Source: CAZWVA01 sp964636885 (GTDB lineage Bacteria; Desulfobacterota_D; UBA1144; Nemesobacterales; CSP1-2). From it: a DNA stretch of 64,000 bases. Below the pieces are notes generated by a model, which did not search any database, was not told the origin of the DNA, and saw only the letters and a list, made by a program, of their open reading frames with translations. The position numbers and the translations under genes were made by a program. Positions within the stretch are counted from its first letter, which is position 1. Each line of letters begins with the position of its first letter. The stretch is from contig CAZWVA010000007.1 in the NCBI GenBank assembly GCA_964636885.1, positions 1 through 64,000 on the forward strand. Direction: 5' to 3'. Shown here one piece after another: positions 9,100 to 17,626 of the stretch.

Positions 9100-10503
9100 T
9101 CATCTCCCAGGGGAGATCGAACGAACCGCCCTCTTTAGTCTTCCTATCACCTTATCCTTCCCCAGGATCTCCATAACCTCGAATATCCCAGGGCTTACGG
9201 TTCTTCCGGTAAGTGCGACCCTCACGGGCTGGGCGATCTGTACCATCTTTAGCCCTCTCTGCTCAATAATCTCTCCGAATACCTTTTGCAATGCGGGTAC
9301 GGAGAAATCCTCTACGGAAGAGAGCTTGTCAATCAGGGTCTCCAATATAGGGATTATCTCTGGTGTGAGAAACCTCCCCCTAGCCGCCTCCTCGTACCTG
9401 ATCTCCTCCGTGAAGAAGTAATCGGCCAATTCGGCAAGCTCCACAAGGGTCTTTGCCCTTTCCCTTAGGCTCTCCACTATCTTTATAAGCCTTTCGTCCA
9501 GTGTGACATGAAACCCCCTCCTCTTGAGAAAGGGAATCACGAGTTTTGCGATCTCTGAGGCGGGTTTATTCCTCATATACCAGCCGTTTAGCCAGAGGAG
9601 CTTATCGGGATTAAAGACGGCGGGGGATTTCCCTACGCTCTCGAGCGTGAATTTCTCGATCAATTCCTCTCTTGAGAATATCTCCTGATCCCCATAAGAC
9701 CAGCCGAGGCGCGTGAGATAGTTTACAAGGGCCTCCGGGAGGTAACCCATCTCCCTATAGGCGATGGTTGAGGTGGCCCCGTGTCTCTTACTGAGCTTCG
9801 TCTTGTCAGGGCCGAGTATCATGGATACATGGGCGAATCTTGGGATCTCGTACCCAAGGGCCTCGTAGATTAGGATCTGTTTTGGGGTGTTTGCGATATG
9901 GTCATCCCCGCGTATCACGTGCGTTATATTCATCGTGACGTCGTCTATCACCACGGCGAAATTATAGGTTGGAAACCCGTCCGTTTTTTGTATAATGAAA
10001 TCGTCGATCTCCTTGGCATCAAAGGTTATGGTTCCCCTCACGAGGTCATCAACCCTTATACTCCCTATATCGGGGGTCATAAGGCGGATGGCAAATGGCA
10101 AGCCCTGGGGATGGGATATCAGGCTTCTGCACTTACCCTCGTATCTATATACCCTCCCCTTATCCTGCGCCTCCCTTCTCCTTGCCTCTAGCTCCTCAGG
10201 GGTACAGTAGCACCTATAGGCCTTTCCACTCTCGAGAAGCCTCTCTGCGTGTCTCTGGTATATGGAGAGCCTTTCGGATTGCCTGAACGGCCCCTCGTCC
10301 CAATCGAGTCCAAGCCAGGTCATGGCGTCCAGTATCTCGGCTATGGACTCCTCTGTCGAACGCGTCCGGTCCGTATCCTCTATCCTCAGGATGAATTTCC
10401 CACCATAGTGCCTGGCAAAAAGCCAGTTAAAGATTGCGGTACGTGCGCCGCCTATATGAAGCGCCCCCGTTGGGCTCGGTGCGAATCTCGTTCTTACATT
10501 CAT
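9100..10503 (-). CDS. gltX: Glutamyl-tRNA synthetase
   Basis: GltX charges tRNA-Glu with glutamate. The class I motifs are clear: RFAPSPTGALHIGGARTA (HIGH motif) at the N-terminus and KLSKRHG (KMSKS motif) near residue 240. The 467-residue length is typical of bacterial enzymes with the all-helical anticodon-binding C-terminus. No gatCAB genes are in the window, so whether it is discriminating cannot be said. It converges on the dehydrogenase gene. A short inverted repeat (GAACCG/CGGTTC) in the gap may help end transcription. Confidence 0.96.
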   Translation of the reverse strand: MNVRTRFAPSPTGALHIGGARTAIFNWLFARHYGGKFILRIEDTDRTRSTEESIAEILDAMTWLGLDWDEGPFRQSERLSIYQRHAERLLESGKAYRCYCTPEELEARRREAQDKGRVYRYEGKCRSLISHPQGLPFAIRLMTPDIGSIRVDDLVRGTITFDAKEIDDFIIQKTDGFPTYNFAVVIDDVTMNITHVIRGDDHIANTPKQILIYEALGYEIPRFAHVSMILGPDKTKLSKRHGATSTIAYREMGYLPEALVNYLTRLGWSYGDQEIFSREELIEKFTLESVGKSPAVFNPDKLLWLNGWYMRNKPASEIAKLVIPFLKRRGFHVTLDERLIKIVESLRERAKTLVELAELADYFFTEEIRYEEAARGRFLTPEIIPILETLIDKLSSVEDFSVPALQKVFGEIIEQRGLKMVQIAQPVRVALTGRTVSPGIFEVMEILGKDKVIGRLKRAVRSISPGR

Positions 10504-10547
10504 TAGGGTTTTAGGTTAAATGAGAGCTTGAGGGGAGTCAAACCCGC

Positions 10548-10811
10548 CTAGTCCGTGGTCGTTAAAAGCATTTCATCCAGCTTCTTCTCCCTATCCAAGG
10601 CTCTAAGATCCTCGTATCCACCGATGAGATTACCGTTAATTAGAATTATAGGCACCGTTTTCCAGCCTAGTTCTTCCATAACCCTTCTCTTCGTCCTTTG
10701 GTCCGTTGTGATGTCTATCTCCTCGTACTTTATCCCCTTATCCTTAAGAAAGGCCTTTGCAGCATGGCAGTAAGGACAGTAATCGGTTGTATAGATCGTA
10801 ACTTTACTCAA
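10548..10811 (-). CDS. Glutaredoxin
   Basis: A small 87-residue thiol-disulfide oxidoreductase with active site CPYC at Cys12 and Cys15, a cis-proline segment TVPIILING and the glycine pair in GGYEDL that binds glutathione in the family. It is the length of GrxC/Grx3-type dithiol glutaredoxins. The gene lies 44 bases upstream of gltX on the same strand and may share its transcript. The nearby mercury and arsenate genes also use thiol chemistry, but co-regulation with them is not shown. Confidence 0.9.
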   Translation of the reverse strand: MSKVTIYTTDYCPYCHAAKAFLKDKGIKYEEIDITTDQRTKRRVMEELGWKTVPIILINGNLIGGYEDLRALDREKKLDEMLLTTTD

Positions 10812-11086
10812 TCTCCCTCGCCTCCAAAGTAGCTTCCATGACCTACATTATGATGCTGGTTTTTATGTAGGGTTTCAAGTACCGGAGTAAAGGGATGAGA
10901 GAGGTAGAAAAACGACAGTACTAAACACCAAGTGGGGTCTTCTTTTACCCCTGGTATTAATCCCCTCACTTGAAACCGAACTCGCAGGGTAATATTCTTA
11001 ACGGTTAGAAATAAAGGCCTTCAACAAGCATCGCTATCGGGAACTCCAGTATTATGAGAATGTATTAGGATTATCGAATCCATACA

Positions 11087-11356
11087 TCAGAAGACCGATC
11101 GTCCTAATCCCAAAGCCCGAAGCGTGGTTTCATTGGGACCACGCCCTAAACAGCAATCGGCGGGCCTGCCGTCAATTACCACAGCGGGAACCGAGTGGAT
11201 ACCCAAGTCCTTGGCCCGACTTGCCACATTGGGGTCTTTTATGTCTAGGACAATGACTTCACAGGATGGACATGCGGCTTGATTGATAAACCCGATCGCC
11301 TCCTCACACGCAAAGCATCCTGCGCTGAACACCTCGATCTTGCGCTTTGTGGCCAT
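11087..11356 (-). CDS. Small thioredoxin-fold protein of the mer operon
   Basis: An 89-residue protein with a thioredoxin-like N-terminus: strand KIEVFSAG followed by CFAC (Cys14, Cys17), a second CPSC pair (Cys29, Cys32), a cis-proline strand SVPAVVIDG and a vicinal Cys68-Cys69. Seven cysteines or more in so short a protein suggest metal or thiol handling. It is the last gene of the mercury operon, 35 bases after merA. A role in passing electrons or in holding Hg(II) is plausible, but its function is inferred from the neighbours only. The remaining 275 bases to the glutaredoxin gene show no further gene. Confidence 0.75.
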   Translation of the reverse strand: MATKRKIEVFSAGCFACEEAIGFINQAACPSCEVIVLDIKDPNVASRAKDLGIHSVPAVVIDGRPADCCLGRGPNETTLRALGLGRSVF

Positions 11357-11391
11357 GATTGTTAACCTCCTTTTTGTTTTTCCTCGAACCC

Positions 11392-12795
11392 TCAGTCAGC
11401 ACAGCAACTGAGCCTTGTTACGTCCTTCTTAAAGGTTTGAGCGCAGAGTTTTATTGACTCTGAAAGAGTGGGATAAACATCTATCGTATCCAGTACATCT
11501 TCGATGGTTATTCTATACTTAACAAGAAGAGCGGCTTTTTGGATAATATCTGCCGACTCGGGGGCAACCATACGAACTCCAAGAATCCGGTTTGTTCCCT
11601 CTTCCACGATCATTTTCATAAGCCCTCTTGTATCCCGTATTATCGCGGCCTTGGGAACGTGTTTAAAATCCAAATATCCAACTTTAACCCTGTAGCCTTT
11701 GTCTCTCGCCTCTTTTTCTCCAAGCCCAACCCCTGCAACTTCGGGTATTGTGAAAACCGCATAAGGTACAGATAAGTAGTCCATCTTTTTGTTACTTCCC
11801 GTAAGGGCATTCTCCGCCGCAATGCTACCTGCTCGCGCTGCAGTGGTGACAAGCATAGGCACTCCGCTTACCACATCCCCCGCAGCCCATACGTGAGGGG
11901 CCGAGGTTTTCATCCCATCATCTACAATTATCCCGCCTTTCTTATCCAGCTTAACTCCCACTTTCTCAAGCCCAAGCCCTGCGGTATTCGGTCTTCTTCC
12001 GGTTGCCACAAGAAGCGCCTCACCCTCAAACTCCATTTTCTTACCTTTTATCTCTGCCGTTAATTTCTTATTTCCCCCGTTGCTAGTTGCATTTAAAACA
12101 CTTGCCTCTGTATGTATCTCTATGCCTTCTTCTTCAAGATAGCCTCTTAGAGCTTCGGAGATCTCCTCTTCTTCTCCCGGGAGGAGTCGTGGCATAACTT
12201 CAAGAACGGTAACTTTAGAGCCAAAGTGAGCGTACATCTGGGCAAATTCAAGCCCAACGGCACTACCGCCAAGAACGATGATCGATTTTGGCAGTTCTTT
12301 GAGTTCAAGTGCATTCGTGCTTGTTAAATAATCAACCTGATTAATACCCTTTATAGGAGGAATCCAGGGTGATGAGCCCGTAGCTATTATAAATTTTTCC
12401 GCTGTATAGGTTTTATCTCCAATTCGGACTTCATTACCCGATACAAAATAAGCTCTGTGAGGGAGATAGGTTATATTTGGATAGGCTTCTAGAACATCCC
12501 GGTATTTCATCTGTCTAAATTCACTAAGCAAAGCATCTTTTTGAGAAATGAGTTTTGAAAAATCTACCTTTCCCTGATGTGTTTCAACTCCCTCATAACC
12601 GTTTCTTCTTGGCATGTGATAAAGCTCTGCCGCTTTAATCAGAAACTTTGAGGGAACGCATCCCCTGTTAAGACAGGTTCCACCTATAACATCCCCTTCT
12701 GCTATGGCTACCTTTGCTCCGAGTTCTGATGCCTTTATTCCAGCGGCGAACGCAGCAGAGCCACCTCCCAGGACTATAAGGTCTTGCTCACTCAT
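11392..12795 (-). CDS. merA: Mercuric reductase
   Basis: MerA reduces Hg(II) to volatile Hg(0) in the cytoplasm using NADPH and FAD. The protein is a flavin disulfide reductase with N-terminal FAD motif GGGSAA and redox pair Cys41/Cys46 in GGTCLNRGCVPSK. Dihydrolipoamide dehydrogenases share that fold; the vicinal C-terminal cysteines Cys464-Cys465 (SCCAD end) mark it as mercuric reductase. The N-terminal MerP-like domain found in many MerA proteins is absent, and a separate MerP is encoded upstream. It lies in the operon merR-merT-merP-merA with a 58-base gap to merP. Confidence 0.93.
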   Translation of the reverse strand: MSEQDLIVLGGGSAAFAAGIKASELGAKVAIAEGDVIGGTCLNRGCVPSKFLIKAAELYHMPRRNGYEGVETHQGKVDFSKLISQKDALLSEFRQMKYRDVLEAYPNITYLPHRAYFVSGNEVRIGDKTYTAEKFIIATGSSPWIPPIKGINQVDYLTSTNALELKELPKSIIVLGGSAVGLEFAQMYAHFGSKVTVLEVMPRLLPGEEEEISEALRGYLEEEGIEIHTEASVLNATSNGGNKKLTAEIKGKKMEFEGEALLVATGRRPNTAGLGLEKVGVKLDKKGGIIVDDGMKTSAPHVWAAGDVVSGVPMLVTTAARAGSIAAENALTGSNKKMDYLSVPYAVFTIPEVAGVGLGEKEARDKGYRVKVGYLDFKHVPKAAIIRDTRGLMKMIVEEGTNRILGVRMVAPESADIIQKAALLVKYRITIEDVLDTIDVYPTLSESIKLCAQTFKKDVTRLSCCAD

Positions 12796-12853
12796 TTTTG
12801 AACCTCCCGCTGTTCCGGTTTTATATTTACTTCGCTCTTACTTACGGGCTGCT

Positions 12854-13198
12854 TTACTTCCCTTCCTTGTCAAGAGGAACTGCTTTAAAGCCAGCATTCT
12901 CAATAGTTCTCACTATCTCATCCACTGTGACTTTGTCTTCCTCGTAGCTAACCTTAGCCTCTTTATCTCTATAACTGACATCAGCGCTTACTACACCACC
13001 TAATCTCTTTAAAGCGGCTTTTATGGTAAGTGGACACATCCCACACGTCATGCCCTCCACTTTGAATACGGCTTCTTTCGTATTTGGTGTGCTTTCTTTA
13101 CCTAAAGCTTCACCTGTAGGACAACAAAGATAAAAATTCACAAATGCAACCCCTGAAAGCATTACCAATACGATTATGACCTTGGTTAAGGCCTTCAT
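12854..13198 (-). CDS. merP: Mercury-binding protein MerP, membrane-anchored
   Basis: MerP binds Hg(II) outside the inner membrane and hands it to MerT. The C-terminal heavy-metal-associated domain has the MerP form of the motif, GMTCGMCPLTIKAAL, with Cys52 and Cys55. The first 24 residues are a hydrophobic signal or anchor, followed by another vicinal pair Cys25-Cys26 that is unusual for MerP. That pair could be a lipid attachment or an additional metal site. The 114-residue length is longer than the typical 90 because of the linker after the anchor. Confidence 0.9.
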   Translation of the reverse strand: MKALTKVIIVLVMLSGVAFVNFYLCCPTGEALGKESTPNTKEAVFKVEGMTCGMCPLTIKAALKRLGGVVSADVSYRDKEAKVSYEEDKVTVDEIVRTIENAGFKAVPLDKEGK

Positions 13199-13224
13199 AT
13201 CGTTAACCCCCTTATTTCGGTCTT

Positions 13225-13581
13225 CTAGTCCATAAAAAAACCTATAATACTCGGTGAAAGAACAGTCGCAACTACCAGTATGAACGCTATCCAGAGAAGG
13301 ATTCTATTTAATCTCCTTCTATTGGGATCTATTGCACAGCTTGCACCGGGACTGCATTTTTCTCCGCCTCTATAGGCGAAAAAGAACCCAGATGCTAAAA
13401 ATCCAAAAGCCATCGTTCCAAAGATCCATCTGTATTGTTCGAGCTTCTCAAAGAAGGCGGCTCCACTCAGCCCTAGAACCACAAATACTAAAGGGCCTAT
13501 ACAGCATAGGGATGCCACGAGTCCCGATATTAAAGAACCTATGAATGCAAGAAGCGTAATTTTTTCAGTTTTATAAGCCAT
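13225..13581 (-). CDS. merT: Mercuric ion transporter MerT
   Basis: MerT brings Hg(II) across the inner membrane to MerA. The 118-residue protein has three hydrophobic segments. A vicinal cysteine pair lies in the first (VASLCCIGPLV) and a second cysteine pair (KCSPGASC) lies in the loop before the last helix, both characteristic of MerT. I chose ATG at 13581 because AAGGGGACC precedes it. An ATG at 13608 would add nine residues, overlap merR and lacks a ribosome binding site. merR ends 14 bases upstream, so the genes are in one transcript. Confidence 0.9.
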   Translation of the reverse strand: MAYKTEKITLLAFIGSLISGLVASLCCIGPLVFVVLGLSGAAFFEKLEQYRWIFGTMAFGFLASGFFFAYRGGEKCSPGASCAIDPNRRRLNRILLWIAFILVVATVLSPSIIGFFMD

Positions 13582-13595
13582 CTTTTGGTCCCCTT

Positions 13596-14009
13596 TTACT
13601 GTTTCCATCCGTTTTTATCCAGCACCTCCATTATAGGGCACTCACCCGTTGGACCCTGTCCCTTACACAACGCCACCAATCTTGTAAGAGCCTTCTTTAT
13701 CTTCTGGAGGGATCGGATCTTTTCTTCAATGTCGGCGATCTTTACCTCTGCACGCCTCTTTACGTCGCCGCATGTGGTATCCGGATTGACTCGTAAAGAC
13801 AGGAGTTCTGATATCTCCTTGAGGGAGAACCCTAACTCCTTAGCACGCTTAATGAACCGGATACGCGCGACGGCATCTTGGGAATACCGCCGGTACCCGG
13901 AACTGGGTCTGGGTGGTCTGGATATAAGACCACGGCGTTCGTAGTAGCGGACTGTTTCAACATTAACCCCTGCATTCCTAGCCAATTGGCCTATGGTTAA
14001 ACCCTTCAT
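13596..14009 (-). CDS. merR: Mercury-responsive regulator MerR
   Basis: MerR represses and, with Hg(II), activates the mer promoter by untwisting an overlong spacer. The 137-residue protein has the winged helix-turn-helix (TIGQLARNAGVNVETVRYYERRGL) and all three mercury ligands: Cys80, Cys115 and Cys124, matching Cys82, Cys117 and Cys126 of Tn501 MerR in order and spacing. It is the first gene of its own operon, unlike the divergent merR of Tn501/Tn21; co-directional merR is known from Gram-positive mer operons. A GGAGGTG site lies six bases before the ATG. Confidence 0.95.
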   Translation of the reverse strand: MKGLTIGQLARNAGVNVETVRYYERRGLISRPPRPSSGYRRYSQDAVARIRFIKRAKELGFSLKEISELLSLRVNPDTTCGDVKRRAEVKIADIEEKIRSLQKIKKALTRLVALCKGQGPTGECPIMEVLDKNGWKQ

Positions 14010-14026
14010 CTTTCACCTCCATGCAT

Positions 14027-14058
14027 AGTATAAGTTCCGTACCTAGGTACTGAGTCAA
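14027..14058 (-). promoter_or_regulatory. MerR operator-promoter of the mer operon
   Basis: On the minus strand -35 TTGACT (14058-14053) and -10 TATACT (14032-14027) are 20 bases apart, or 19 if the -10 is read as TTATAC. That is the long spacer MerR needs. Within the spacer lies the perfect 12-bp palindrome GTACCTAGGTAC (14039-14050), with the GTAC-N4-GTAC layout followed by GG of the Tn501 mer operator. It sits 18 bases upstream of merR, so regulator and resistance genes share one autoregulated promoter. Confidence 0.92.
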
Positions 14059-14146
14059 GTGTTTTTAGATTTAGCCTCCAACTACGGTTAATTACTCCTT
14101 GACCATTTCGTTATTTCTACTACCATATCCAAAATGGAGGGAAACA

Positions 14147-14584
14147 GTGAAAAAGAAGAGGGTCCTCTTTATCTGCGTTCACAACAGCGCTAGAAGTCAG
14201 ATGGCAGAGGCGTTTCTCAAGCTTTATGGCGGCGACGCATTCGAGGTCGAAAGCGCGGGCCTAGAGCCCGGCACCCTGAATCCATTGGTCGTAGAGGCGA
14301 TGCAGGAGATCGGAATAGATATCTCAATGAATAAGACAAAGAGTGCGGCCGATCTCCTTAAGCAGGGTAAGACGTTCGACTACGTTGTAACGGTATGTGA
14401 TGAGACGAGTGCAGAGCGCTGTCCGACATTCCCCGGAGTGGCTAAGAGGCTCCACTGGGATTTTAAGGACCCCTCCTCCCTTCAAGGAACAAAGGAGGAA
14501 AGGCTAGCCAGGATAAGAGAGATCCGGGATTCCATAAAAGCCAGGGTCCTTGAGTTTATAGAAAACGCTACTGGTCTTTTTTGA
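14147..14584 (+). CDS. arsC: Arsenate reductase, thioredoxin-coupled low-molecular-weight phosphatase type
   Basis: ArsC reduces arsenate to arsenite. The 145-residue protein has the phosphatase-fold loop CVHNSARS with nucleophile Cys10, and a redox pair Cys84 and Cys92 in [12 protein letters not shown], as in the Staphylococcus/Bacillus ArsC class that is recycled by thioredoxin. The GTG start at 14147 is preceded by GGAGGGA at the right distance and puts the nucleophile at position 10 as usual; an upstream TTG at 14099 lacks support. The gene faces away from the mer operon. No ars pump or ArsR is adjacent. The spacing Cys84-Cys92 is one residue longer than in B. subtilis. Its 3' end overlaps the convergent tldD-like gene by 17 bases. 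Confidence 0.88.
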   Translation: MKKKRVLFICVHNSARSQMAEAFLKLYGGDAFEVESAGLEPGTLNPLVVEAMQEIGIDISMNKTKSAADLLKQGKTFDYVVTVCDETSAERCPTFPGVAKRLHWDFKDPSSLQGTKEERLARIREIRDSIKARVLEFIENATGLF

Positions 14585-16316
14585 TGTATGGGTTCTTCAC
14601 CGTATCTGGAGTTTCTGGTTTAGGACCGTCAAAAAACGGCGGGGGAAGAAGGGGGAGTTTTTCCCTCTTCTCCGATATACGCTGAAGTTCTATCTCCGAG
14701 AGGAGTATGCTTGGAGCGATTGTGGAGACCGGGACATATCCGGATTCCGCTCCGCAGAACCCGTTAAATACGGCGTAGTCATCCCCAGTGGCTATGATCT
14801 TGTTTATCGAAACAAGAGGGGTTCCCACGATCTCTACACCCCTTACGGGCGTTTCATGCCCCGTTTTCGGGTCTACCTTGTAGACGACAAGCGGAGTCGC
14901 TTTAAAAGCCTGGAAGTCATAAGATGACGTGTTTGTCTCGCCACCCTCCATCCTCTTTATTATAAGCCCAAAGGGCTTTCTCTGACGCTTTATCTCCCTT
15001 ATGAGTAGCCCTTTAAGCCTCTCCCTCGGGTATCCGCTACTTGACCTAATAAGGAGGTTGCTCATCCTTGCCATCGGCGCCCTTCCGTAGGATGCCCTTC
15101 CATGGCCGTTTGACTTGGAGAAGCCATTAATAGGGGTTCTAGAAAGGAGAAAGTTCCTCAACACCCCATTCTCAACCAGAAGGACCCTCTGTCCGGGAAC
15201 CCCCTGGTCGTCAAACGGGTAGTACCCTATAAGATGGATTCCATTAAAGCTCTCCATAGTGGGGTCATCCGTTATCGAAAGGAATGTCGGTATTATCCTT
15301 TCTCCCACCCTTTCCTTAAAGGTCTGCCCCTCCTTGTCGTCTATCTGCCTCTCACCCTCAAGCCTGTGTCCCACTGCCTCATGGAATACGACGCCAGCGG
15401 CCTCCGGTTCGAGTATGGCAGGAACGGTTACGGGCTGAAGCACCTCTGCCTTTCTCACCTTGAGCGTCTCCTCAACCATATCTCTTATCACAGATTTTAT
15501 CCCTTCAACCGAAGGAAGGTCTTCCGGGGAGACGTAGTATAGGTTCCTATGGTTTTTAATGACCTCTCCGTCCTCGGCCCTAGTTGTCACCTCGGCGTCT
15601 ATCGAGTAGAGGATCTCGTCCCTTATATAGCGCGTCCCTTCTGTGTTGATAAAGTATGTGGTCTCCTTCTGTGCCGTTATACCCACATCGGCGTCGATGA
15701 GTTCCCTGTAATCCTTATAGACCGAGGAGATCTCTCTTATCTTAGATTCCCATTCCTTGGGATTAAAAGGTAGATCGATCTCCGGGCCGTAGTAGACGAT
15801 ACCGCTCTCACGGGAGAAGCTGGGCAGCCTCTCGCTTTCCACCTTCTGCACGCGGTTTGCCTTCTTATTAAAGTACTGTGTGAGGGCCTCCTTATACGTA
15901 TAATCCGTTACCTGCCATAAAACCGCCCTTATGGCGTCAACTTCATTATCAATAGGGATATAGGATGCATTATAAAAGGGCACCTTCCCCCCGGACTGCC
16001 CCCTTATCGAATTGTCAAACTCGTAATTCCCCACACGAACATCAACGAAAAGCCGCCTTGTTCGGTTCTTTTCAGAGGATACAATAGCGCCGTATTTCCC
16101 CTCTATACTGTAGTATGTGTTGTCTTTAATCTGATAGCTTATAAAATAAGGGGACTCGTATCCTTCCAACCTGAGCTTCTGCCAGGAGCGGTTTAGCTCC
16201 CATTCCATGGCCCTCATTACAGAGAGATCGCTTCTTCGCTCTTCGGCTCTGGCTGGATAGGGAAGCAAGAGATAAAAGATTAATAAGAGGAGTATATATA
16301 CCGTTCTAGTATGCAT
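14568..16316 (-). CDS. TldD/PmbA family metalloprotease-like protein, exported
   Basis: This 582-residue protein belongs to the TldD/PmbA (U62) family. The catalytic-type motif HEAVGH lies about residue 315, inside [14 protein letters not shown]. Unlike cytoplasmic TldD it begins with a signal peptide or anchor ([19 protein letters not shown]), so it probably works in the periplasm. It is alone: no PmbA/TldE partner is encoded beside it, though the cytoplasmic enzymes act as heterodimers. The role is unknown; family members cleave small unstructured peptides. Several exported TldD-like proteins of this size occur in anaerobes, so the annotation is secure at family level only. Confidence 0.85.
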   Translation of the reverse strand: MHTRTVYILLLLIFYLLLPYPARAEERRSDLSVMRAMEWELNRSWQKLRLEGYESPYFISYQIKDNTYYSIEGKYGAIVSSEKNRTRRLFVDVRVGNYEFDNSIRGQSGGKVPFYNASYIPIDNEVDAIRAVLWQVTDYTYKEALTQYFNKKANRVQKVESERLPSFSRESGIVYYGPEIDLPFNPKEWESKIREISSVYKDYRELIDADVGITAQKETTYFINTEGTRYIRDEILYSIDAEVTTRAEDGEVIKNHRNLYYVSPEDLPSVEGIKSVIRDMVEETLKVRKAEVLQPVTVPAILEPEAAGVVFHEAVGHRLEGERQIDDKEGQTFKERVGERIIPTFLSITDDPTMESFNGIHLIGYYPFDDQGVPGQRVLLVENGVLRNFLLSRTPINGFSKSNGHGRASYGRAPMARMSNLLIRSSSGYPRERLKGLLIREIKRQRKPFGLIIKRMEGGETNTSSYDFQAFKATPLVVYKVDPKTGHETPVRGVEIVGTPLVSINKIIATGDDYAVFNGFCGAESGYVPVSTIAPSILLSEIELQRISEKREKLPLLPPPFFDGPKPETPDTVKNPYIKKDQ

Positions 16317-16391
16317 GGATCTCCGATTCCCTTTTTAGCCTCTAAAGGTTAGCCCTCCTATACTGGAATGTCAAAGCGGTGATTATTAAAA

Positions 16392-16766
16392 CTATAATCT
16401 GATTAAAACCCAGACCCTCTTCCTGCACCATCTCCCCCAGCTTGGGAGTAAAAGTATGAACCTACCGAAGAGTCTTTTGCCCTTCGCTTCAAACTCTATC
16501 TTCGATCTTGTCTTCTTTTTGATCTCATAGGTTCCGCTATCCCAGACCTCGGCCTTCCCGACGCCGTACCCGTCTTCCACAATGCCCCCGGGTTTGATTT
16601 GGCCATCGTTATCCTCTACGGCGAGCCTCCTTTCACCCTCCTCTTTTGGAATGCCCCTAGGAAGAATCCAGAACATTGGGGCTCCATTCACATCCAGCAT
16701 AAGGTCGTAGTGATGGTGTTCCGTTCTATGATCCCGAATGGTAAAGCTAAGTGGTATTCCACTCAT
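16392..16766 (-). CDS. Stand-alone LigD-type 3'-phosphoesterase domain protein
   Basis: The 124 residues match the phosphoesterase domain of the bacterial end-joining ligase Lig[21 protein letters not shown] near the N-terminus, [19 protein letters not shown] in the middle and VWDSGTYE later. In LigD this domain trims 3'-phosphates and ribonucleotides at DNA ends. Here it is a separate protein without ligase, polymerase or Ku genes nearby. The ATG lies inside the restored 3' end of coaX (20-base overlap), so the two genes look translationally coupled. Biological role unknown. Confidence 0.82.
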   Translation of the reverse strand: MSGIPLSFTIRDHRTEHHHYDLMLDVNGAPMFWILPRGIPKEEGERRLAVEDNDGQIKPGGIVEDGYGVGKAEVWDSGTYEIKKKTRSKIEFEAKGKRLFGRFILLLPSWGRWCRKRVWVLIRL

Positions 16767-17513
16767 AAATCAGTCTAAGCCCCTTTAGTGTGAGAAACTC
16801 ATCGACGTGCTCTATTGTCCTGCTTTCGGGCGCTATGAGGGTTGCACCCCCCCCGTTGCAATTACCCTGGGATGGGTTCCCATCTCCTTCTTTATCCTTT
16901 CTACGATTCCATCCACAAGCCCTGCATATCCATACGTGAGTCCAGACTGGATGCTCTGAACTGTGGTCTTTCCTATAACCGTCTTTGGTATAGTGATCTC
17001 AACCTTGGGAAGCTTTGATGTTGCTCCAAATAGGGCCTCGGCTGATATAAATAGCCCAGGTGCAATGGCACCCCCGAGATACTCGCCCCTTTCCGATATA
17101 CAGTCAAAGGTCGTAGCGGTTCCAAAATCCACTACTATTACGCTCCTCTTATACTCGTCAAAGGCCGCGACTCCATTTACGATCCTATCGGCCCCCACCT
17201 CCCTGGGGTTGTGATAGAGTATGGGCATCCCGGTTTTTATTCCTGGCTCCACAACTACGGGATTTACATCGAAGTAGGATCTTAGTGTGGAGACGATGAC
17301 CTCAAGAAGAGGAGGAACGACGCAGGATACCGCTGCACCCTTAATGGAATTTAGGCTTATCCCACGTATCTCAATCAGGTTTCTAAATAAAACGCCGTAT
17401 TCGTCAGACGTCTTGGTTCTATCGGTTCCGATCCTCCAGTGACTTATGATCTCCTTCTGCTTGAATATTCCAAACACGATGTTCGTGTTTCCGATGTCGA
17501 CTGCAAGAAGCAC
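16747..17513 (-). CDS. coaX: Type III pantothenate kinase, interrupted by a one-base frameshift
   Basis: CoaX phosphorylates pantothenate, the first committed step to coenzyme A. Clear motifs are [10 protein letters not shown] at the start, [10 protein letters not shown] in the middle and [17 protein letters not shown] after it. The frame stops at 16833 after IATGGVQPS, about 29 residues short. A run of eight C on the plus strand (16847-16854) lies exactly at the IATGG motif. With nine, the frame continues as GATLIAPES and ends ...[11 protein letters not shown] at 16747, giving 255 residues, the normal CoaX length and the normal C-terminus. So either the assembly lost one base in a homopolymer, or the gene is truly frameshifted. 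A polymorphic tract is also possible. Confidence 0.9.
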
Positions 17514-17626
17514 GCCATATCCTCCGTCTTTGGATCTCGGAACAAGATACCTACAACCAGGAATAATATAAACGATTTAGTGCGGGTTTCCCAAACGCGG
17601 AGGGGAATCCGCATGACATCGGTTCT

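Noticed and set aside
10871..10977. A 10-base inverted repeat (GGTTTCAAGT/ACTTGAAACC) 107 bases apart, like ends of a tiny mobile element
   Set aside because: No target-site duplication, no extension of the repeat and no second copy seen; left as chance or a minor structure.
14099..14146. A longer arsC starting with TTG at 14099
   Set aside because: The extra residues match nothing in the family, while GTG 14147 has a GGAGGGA site and places the nucleophile at Cys10.
16833..16860. Programmed ribosomal frameshift in coaX
   Set aside because: A pure G8 run is not a known slippery heptamer arrangement and I see no stimulatory hairpin; an indel in the homopolymer is simpler.
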